From Gammaproteobacteria bacterium (GTDB lineage Bacteria > Pseudomonadota > Gammaproteobacteria > Methylococcales > Methylomonadaceae), in assembly GCA_024276805.1 (NCBI GenBank), contig JAJRWJ010000077.1, positions 1 through 10,515 of the forward strand: 10,515 bases of DNA. Direction: 5' to 3'. Position numbers and translations under genes: made by a program. Shown one piece after another: positions 6,076-10,515 of this stretch. How positions within the stretch are numbered: the first letter of the stretch is position 1; each line of letters begins with the position of its first letter. Below the pieces are notes generated by a model. It was not told where the DNA came from. It saw only the letters and a list, made by a program, of their open reading frames with translations, and did no database searches.

Positions 6076-8212
6076 GCAACTTGCGGCCCCAGCGTCTTTT
6101 GAAATGCAGTTGGATAAGCTCTCCAAAGAGCTCGATCTTTCTGCGCGTTGGGGAATGCCTTCCATATTATTGGCAGTATACGAAGATACCGTTACCGGCG
6201 CAAAGGCTGTTTCTGAAATGGAAGCACGCCTGACTCGGCAAGGACAATATGTTTGTCATATTACGCCGGACATCGAAGGGAAGAACAATATTATTGCCGA
6301 GATCACGCGCAATAATCATTGGGACAAGACCGTTTTCTTCATTATGCACTTGGGGTGCAGCACAGAGGAAAACATCTATGAAACGTTCAACGCACACAGT
6401 GACTTCTTCGTGAACAATCGTATCCGCGTTGTTTACTGGTTAACAAAGCCGGATTTGATCGACTATGTTCAGTATTCACCTGAGTATTTGTTTTTCCAGC
6501 ACAAACTTATCGAATTTTCTTCTTCCCCCGGATGGGAACACGTTTTGCCGCGCATTGTCAAACAGACTCGGCACAATTTTGACGGATCAAAAGCAGGCAA
6601 AGCTCAAAACCTGGAAGGGATTCCGTTGGCCGACCTGCTTTCCCTGGACATCCGTGACGACTTGGGCGGGCTGGTCAAACGAGCCCATTTGCTCATCAAG
6701 CTGGGCATCTTTTATTTGCGTCAAAAGGATCACCTCAGGGCTTTGCAGTTCCTTGCCAAGGCAGTTGAGGTTGCAAAGACTGCCGGGAATGAGCAATTCT
6801 CTGCCGCAAGCCAGATCGCATTTGCATTAGCCCAAACGGAACTGGACCAGTATGACGATGCAGTGCTGACACAGAAGAAAATCGCATCGGTCGTTCCCAA
6901 GACCAGCGATACCTGGAATAATCTCGCCAGGCTTTATTTCACCCTATTCATGTTTGGCGAATCCATGTCCGCGTATCAAACTGCGCTTTCAATTTCCCAC
7001 GACAATCCCGTTAGTTGGCAAGGTCTTGGCGAAGTCTATCTTCAGTTCGACCAACTCGAAAAAGCAATCGACGCTTTCCATAAGGCGATTTTGGCAGCGC
7101 CTAATTTTGCCTGCGCCTGGAAGGGGCTGGGAAAGGCATATACAGCCGCGGGCAACCACCCCAAAGCCGTTGAATGCTACACAAAATCTCTCGAGATCGA
7201 TTACCGCCAAGCCAGTGTTTGGTATGAAGTAGGCAGTATTGCAAAAGACGACATCGCGCAAACCGCCATCCAGTACGCACTTGAGTTAGACCAGACACAA
7301 GCCCTTGCCTGGAACCTGCTTGGCAACATCAATTACCGCGCCAAAAAATTCAACAAAGCGATTAGAGCCTATTACAAAGCGATCCAACTTAAAGATGATT
7401 TTGGCTGGCCATACGCCAACATGGCCTTGATCTATGCCCGGCGAAAACAATATAAAAATGCGATCCTGCTATACATCAAAAGCATCCAGCTCTTTCAAAA
7501 TGACCTGGAAAAAGCCAACGCCCTGTACAAACTGGGAAACGTCTATCGAGACTCGGGCAAGTATGGCAATGCCATAGGCGCTTATCGGGAAGCGAGCAAA
7601 CTCCACAAAGAAAGCAATTTGTTCGACAAAAGTCTTCTCGCCCCCGGCCCGTTCAGGGATGGGATTTCAGCATCGACGGACGATGAGCATCCCTCGGAAG
7701 AAAACAAACCCGACGACAAGCCTGCTGAGGGGCCTGATGCATCTACCCCCGCTCAGGCCGCTGCGGGCGCGCAACAGGGAAAAGCCAACAGGAATGCCAT
7801 GCTGCGCAAAGTCTTGGCAGCGAACAAAAAAGCGGGCAATGTGGGTTATTGGTTGGAGCTGGGCTCGTTCTATGTGCGCAACCGCATGTATGAGTTGGCA
7901 AAAGATGCTTTTTTGATCGCGACTGAACTCGATCCAAACAATGGCTGGCCTTACTACAATCTGGCGCTGGCGAACACGGTCAACGGCCTCTACAGGGACG
8001 CAGTTCCCCTTTACGAAAAAAGCATTCGCCTGTTTGACAAAAGGAAAGACAAAGCCTTGTCGTGGAACCAGTTGGGAAATGTTTATCGTCGGCTGAATGA
8101 GCCATCTTTGGCGGTGGCAGCTTATGAGCAAGCACGCATCCTCGATCCCCAAAAGTCATCGATTGTTTCTCGCGCTCGCTTGAGCCTGATAGGTAATTGC
8201 TATGCAAAATAA
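6068..8212 (+). CDS. Degenerate P-loop (inactive STAND-like) domain plus about 12 TPRs
   Basis: This 714-aa protein begins with an alpha/beta domain (about 28-165). Its first strand ILLAVYE is followed by DTVTGAKAV where a P-loop would carry GxxxxGK[ST], so nucleotide binding is probably lost. The Walker-B-position strand VFFIMHLG lacks acidic residues. The segment 107-150 is homologous to the first gene in the window. TPRs follow at about 205-516, with one degenerate unit near 382-410. A disordered linker (about 522-580, rich in D, E, P, A and S) comes next, then three more TPRs at 594-697. Residues 414-514 and 594-694 are two copies of a three-TPR supermodule. The start has AAGGA at 6054-6058 and overlaps the ATPase gene by 8 bp. 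Likely a cytoplasmic scaffold or sensor that works with the ATPase; the ligand is unknown. The inactive-STAND reading rests on pattern and context, not on a search. Confidence 0.88.
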   Translation: MARQLAAPASFEMQLDKLSKELDLSARWGMPSILLAVYEDTVTGAKAVSEMEARLTRQGQYVCHITPDIEGKNNIIAEITRNNHWDKTVFFIMHLGCSTEENIYETFNAHSDFFVNNRIRVVYWLTKPDLIDYVQYSPEYLFFQHKLIEFSSSPGWEHVLPRIVKQTRHNFDGSKAGKAQNLEGIPLADLLSLDIRDDLGGLVKRAHLLIKLGIFYLRQKDHLRALQFLAKAVEVAKTAGNEQFSAASQIAFALAQTELDQYDDAVLTQKKIASVVPKTSDTWNNLARLYFTLFMFGESMSAYQTALSISHDNPVSWQGLGEVYLQFDQLEKAIDAFHKAILAAPNFACAWKGLGKAYTAAGNHPKAVECYTKSLEIDYRQASVWYEVGSIAKDDIAQTAIQYALELDQTQALAWNLLGNINYRAKKFNKAIRAYYKAIQLKDDFGWPYANMALIYARRKQYKNAILLYIKSIQLFQNDLEKANALYKLGNVYRDSGKYGNAIGAYREASKLHKESNLFDKSLLAPGPFRDGISASTDDEHPSEENKPDDKPAEGPDASTPAQAAAGAQQGKANRNAMLRKVLAANKKAGNVGYWLELGSFYVRNRMYELAKDAFLIATELDPNNGWPYYNLALANTVNGLYRDAVPLYEKSIRLFDKRKDKALSWNQLGNVYRRLNEPSLAVAAYEQARILDPQKSSIVSRARLSLIGNCYAK
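7307..7609 (+). repeat. Three-TPR supermodule, copy 1
   Basis: Residues 414-514 of the 714-aa protein. Pattern: LLGNINYRAKKFNKAI, then DDFGWPYANMALIYARR, then KSIQLFQNDLEKANALYKLGN. Protein-level repeat of about 100 residues; the copies are diverged at DNA level. Confidence 0.75.
7847..8149 (+). repeat. Three-TPR supermodule, copy 2
   Basis: Residues 594-694 of the 714-aa protein, after the acidic linker. Pattern: LELGSFYVRNRMYELA, then DPNNGWPYYNLALAN, then KSIRLFDKRKDKALSWNQLG. Confidence 0.75.
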
Positions 8213-9248
8213 AAACTCCGTACAAACAAGCGAGGGGCAAAAACTCGCAGAGATCTACAAGTCTCTCATCCAGAAGCAGCAGGCAATGCAAGTGTCGCAA
8301 GATTACATTTTCTTTTGGATTCGGCTTGGCAGATTTCTGCAGAAGCAAGGACGGCTAAAAGACGCGATCGACGCCTATCAACAGGCCATTGCTCTGTCTC
8401 CCAGAAACATTTATCTTCTCAATGAACTGGGAAATGCATATTGCCAGGCCGGCCATTATGGAGATGCGATGCAAGCCTATTTCCAGGCGATCAGCATCGA
8501 TTCCGGCTTCGGATGGTCATACAGCAATTTGGCTTTAGCGCTGGCCGGGAGGGGCGAATATCGAGAAGCCGAACTGTTGCTGCTCAAAAGCGTTGATCTG
8601 CTTAGCGGAAACAAAGCAAAGGCGCTCGCCTGGAATCGCTTGGGCGATTTGTACCGGCAGATGTGCCAATACGACGACGCATCTCAAGCCTACCAAAATG
8701 CAGATCAACTCAACCCTCGTGTTCTCAAGGATTTGGATCAGTTCCAGCAGAGCAGTTTAGATCTGATCGACAGTTTCATAAACATGCTGCCCACGGACAT
8801 GTTCCGCGCGTTACACGGTCTAACCGATGAAGACGTGACATCAGAGCATTTATTCCATGACCCTACACTGGCAGAGCTGTGTAATGAACTCGGGAACATT
8901 TATTTCTACCAAGGATTTTATGAACAAGCCTCGAAAGCCTATCGTCAGGCGGTCATGATAGATGATGGTTTTGGGTGTTCATATGCAAACCTTGCGTTAG
9001 TGTATGCACAGAAGGGAGATTATGAAAAATCGATACAACTATACAAGCAGAGCATTCAATTGTTCGTAGGAAGCCCTTACAAAGAAACCCTTTCAATTCG
9101 CCTTGGGAATCTGTACCTGGCATCAGGTGACTACTACAATGCCCTGATGGCTTATGAACAGGCAAATCTTTCGCCGAGCGAGCAACAAAAAAAACTATGG
9201 CAAGGGCATCCGATCAGTCTATTTAGTCAACCTCAGGTTCTATTCTAG
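8202..9248 (+). CDS. TPR protein with two three-repeat supermodules
   Basis: This 348-aa protein is almost entirely TPR: one unit at about 35-68, then supermodules at 73-172 and 227-325. Both carry the typical middle motif (DSGFGWSYSNLAL and DDGFGCSYANLAL). Between them, residues 173-226 form a non-TPR helical insert (VLKDLDQFQQSSLDLIDSF) that I do not recognise. There is no signal peptide, membrane segment or catalytic motif. The start lies inside the end of the preceding gene (11-bp overlap) with AGGT at 8191-8194 as ribosome site. It lacks the N-terminal P-loop-like domain of its neighbour, so it is probably a pure binding platform in the same complex, derived from it by duplication (inference). 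It ends in a short tail (HPISLFSQPQVLF). Confidence 0.88.
   Translation: MQNKNSVQTSEGQKLAEIYKSLIQKQQAMQVSQDYIFFWIRLGRFLQKQGRLKDAIDAYQQAIALSPRNIYLLNELGNAYCQAGHYGDAMQAYFQAISIDSGFGWSYSNLALALAGRGEYREAELLLLKSVDLLSGNKAKALAWNRLGDLYRQMCQYDDASQAYQNADQLNPRVLKDLDQFQQSSLDLIDSFINMLPTDMFRALHGLTDEDVTSEHLFHDPTLAELCNELGNIYFYQGFYEQASKAYRQAVMIDDGFGCSYANLALVYAQKGDYEKSIQLYKQSIQLFVGSPYKETLSIRLGNLYLASGDYYNALMAYEQANLSPSEQQKKLWQGHPISLFSQPQVLF
8418..8717 (+). repeat. Three-TPR supermodule, copy 3
   Basis: Residues 73-172 of the 348-aa protein. Pattern: NELGNAYCQAGHYGDA, then DSGFGWSYSNLALALA, then KSVDLLSGNKAKALAWNRLG. Confidence 0.75.
8880..9176 (+). repeat. Three-TPR supermodule, copy 4
   Basis: Residues 227-325 of the 348-aa protein. 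Pattern: NELGNIYFYQGFYEQA, then DDGFGCSYANLALVYA, then QSIQLFVGSPYKETLSIRLG. The usual W of FGW is C here. Confidence 0.75.
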
Positions 9249-9251
9249 GAT

Positions 9252-9256
9252 AGGAG
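9252..9256 (+). promoter_or_regulatory. Strong ribosome binding site of the last gene
   Basis: AGGAG with 6-nt spacing to ATG 9263 is the best Shine-Dalgarno sequence in the TPR part of the operon and fixes the start. The gene does not overlap its predecessor, unlike the two genes before it, so it needs its own initiation signal. Confidence 0.7.
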
Positions 9257-9262
9257 ATAAAA

Positions 9263-10515
9263 ATGAGTGAGCATCAACTGTGGAACGAATTAGGAAATAT
9301 CTATCTTAATTCAGGAGCTTTCGAGCAAGCAATCAAAGCTTACGATAAAGCGATCGAAATCGCTCCTGAATTTGGCTGGGCCTACAGCAATATGGCCCTG
9401 GCCTATATGCGGCTGGGTGAACCCGAGAAATCGATCCCCTACTATCAACGCAGTATTGAATTGCTGGATGATTTCAGCGATAAAGCGGTTTCGTGGCATC
9501 GCTTGGGCAATTCGTATCAGGTTATGGATGATACAAAAAACGCCATCCTTGCTTTCCAGCGCTCTGTGGAGTTGGATCCGGATAACACGGTTTATCGGGA
9601 CGATCTGGCTGTCGCCATGGCAGAATACGCCTACGAGGCGGATGAAGAGGAAGGGCAGGCGGAAGCAGAAACGGAAGCGGTAGTGGAAGACGTCGCTCTG
9701 CCGGATAAAGATGAAGCCGATACCCCGGATGAAGCTGACGCAATGGAAACAAGCCCCAACGTCGGGGAAGAGGCGGAAGACATTCCGACAAAAAACGACT
9801 TCACATCCTGGCTCGAGCAGACCATCGAAAAACTCAGCGCCAAAGCTTTCGAGAAAAAGTCGGCCGCCTTTGAAGACGCGCCGATCGTCTTCCCCAAAGA
9901 CGTTGAGCCGGAGGATGTTATCGCCAAGTTGATGGCTGTGGTTGAAAGGCAGACCGCGGAAGCAGAGGCTGTTGTCGACGAAAAGGATGATGCCGAACCT
10001 GCAGCGGAAGTTGTGGAGTCCGACGTCGCAGCACAAGCCGAACCTGTCGCCGAAGCTGAAACCGAGTCTGAAACAGAGAGCGAAGTTGTCGCACAGGAAG
10101 AAACAGATGGTGAAGCTGCAGAGAGCGAATTGACCGTTGAAGAAGTAGTTGCAGCCGCGAAAGAAGAAGAAGAAGAAGAAGAAGAAGAAGAGCTTGAACA
10201 GCCAGAAGCCGCCGACGAGGCAGTTCATCCTGTACCGGCAGCAATTGCCAAAGATTTGGTCCCTGTTCTGGATACCGTGGAAGATGACGAACTGGACGCC
10301 AACGTCGACAATCTGATGAACGAATTGTCGAAGGAGATGGCCTTCGACGGAGATGAGCAGGTTGACAATGACGTCGAACAGGACGCCTTGCCCGCGCTGG
10401 AAGACGATGCGTTCGAAGACAATGAGCTGGAAAAAGAATTTGAAGATGACGAGGAAGAGCTCGAGCCCGCCGCGCTGGACGAGGAAGACATCGAAGACAA
10501 GGAAGATAAGGAAGA
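9263..10515 (+). CDS. TPR protein with long acidic tail, 3' end missing
   Basis: The frame starts at ATG 9263 behind a strong AGGAG (9252-9256, 6-nt spacing), 14 bp after the preceding stop. It stays open for 417 codons to the window end, so the C-terminus is unknown. Residues 6-107 are one complete three-TPR supermodule (LWNELGNIYLNSGAFEQA; FGWAYSNMALAYMRLG; WHRLGNSYQ). From about residue 121 the protein is low-complexity and acidic: by my count about 114 of the 297 visible residues are D or E, including ten consecutive Glu at 301-310. Short amphipathic stretches interrupt it (FTSWLEQTIEKL at 180-191, VIAKLMAVVERQ at 219-230, VDNLMNELSKEM at 348-359). These could be docking motifs. Its 714-aa neighbour also has an acidic linker between supermodules, so more TPRs may follow downstream. 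Long antisense open frames here are artefacts of the GAA-rich composition. Confidence 0.9.
   Translation, partial: MSEHQLWNELGNIYLNSGAFEQAIKAYDKAIEIAPEFGWAYSNMALAYMRLGEPEKSIPYYQRSIELLDDFSDKAVSWHRLGNSYQVMDDTKNAILAFQRSVELDPDNTVYRDDLAVAMAEYAYEADEEEGQAEAETEAVVEDVALPDKDEADTPDEADAMETSPNVGEEAEDIPTKNDFTSWLEQTIEKLSAKAFEKKSAAFEDAPIVFPKDVEPEDVIAKLMAVVERQTAEAEAVVDEKDDAEPAAEVVESDVAAQAEPVAEAETESETESEVVAQEETDGEAAESELTVEEVVAAAKEEEEEEEEEELEQPEAADEAVHPVPAAIAKDLVPVLDTVEDDELDANVDNLMNELSKEMAFDGDEQVDNDVEQDALPALEDDAFEDNELEKEFEDDEEELEPAALDEEDIEDKEDKE
9278..9583 (+). repeat. Three-TPR supermodule, copy 5
   Basis: Residues 6-107 of the last protein. Pattern: NELGNIYLNSGAFEQA, then APEFGWAYSNMALAYM, then RSIELLDDFSDKAVSWHRLG. 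Confidence 0.75.
10163..10189 (+). repeat. (GAA)9 trinucleotide run
   Basis: Nine perfect GAA codons followed by GAG encode ten Glu in the acidic tail. Being in frame and a multiple of three, copy-number change by slippage would alter the length of the acidic run without breaking the reading frame. Confidence 0.9.

Noticed and set aside
9311..10228. 305-codon minus-strand open frame rich in Phe
   Set aside because: It is antisense to the acidic TPR gene, which has a strong ribosome site and TPR homology. The Phe run is only the complement of the GAA repeat.

Overview
The window suggests a member of the Chloroflexota, most likely an Anaerolineae-type lineage. This is an inference from gene content, not from a marker gene. 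The signs are intermediate GC, a NarL-type two-component pair whose kinase has a seven-helix membrane sensor, TPR-rich proteins next to a STAND-like ATPase, and an MraZ-type protein starting MFYGQY. All recognised genes lie on the plus strand, and there is no tRNA, rRNA, CRISPR array or insertion sequence.

Region 1 (1-3952): the 3' part of a gene for a protein with a P-loop-less N-terminal domain followed by TPRs. After a 48-bp gap come a sensor histidine kinase (7TM-PAS-GAF-HisKA_3-HATPase) and its NarL/LuxR-type response regulator. The last two overlap by 4 bp, and the regulator is followed by a convincing intrinsic terminator.

Region 2 (3953-4341): about 390 bp of non-coding DNA with a perfect 6-bp inverted repeat, other short palindromes and a good -10 element just before the next gene.

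Region 3 (4342-10515): a tightly packed run of five genes. They encode a diverged MraZ-like double-AbrB protein, a STAND/AAA-type P-loop ATPase with intact Walker A and B motifs, a 714-aa protein with a degenerate P-loop domain plus about 12 TPRs, a 348-aa TPR protein, and a TPR protein with a very long acidic tail that runs off the window. Gaps or overlaps are +12, -8, -11 and +14 bp, so this is almost certainly one operon. A three-TPR 'supermodule' of about 100 residues recurs five times across the last three genes.

Interpretation (inference): the ATPase is a nucleotide-driven switch, the degenerate P-loop/TPR proteins are its partners or scaffolds, and the MraZ paralogue regulates the operon. 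The first gene of the window carries the same N-terminal domain as the 714-aa protein, so two related switch/TPR units flank the two-component system. The layout recalls STAND-type signalling or conflict systems, but no effector domain is visible, so a defence role is only a hypothesis.
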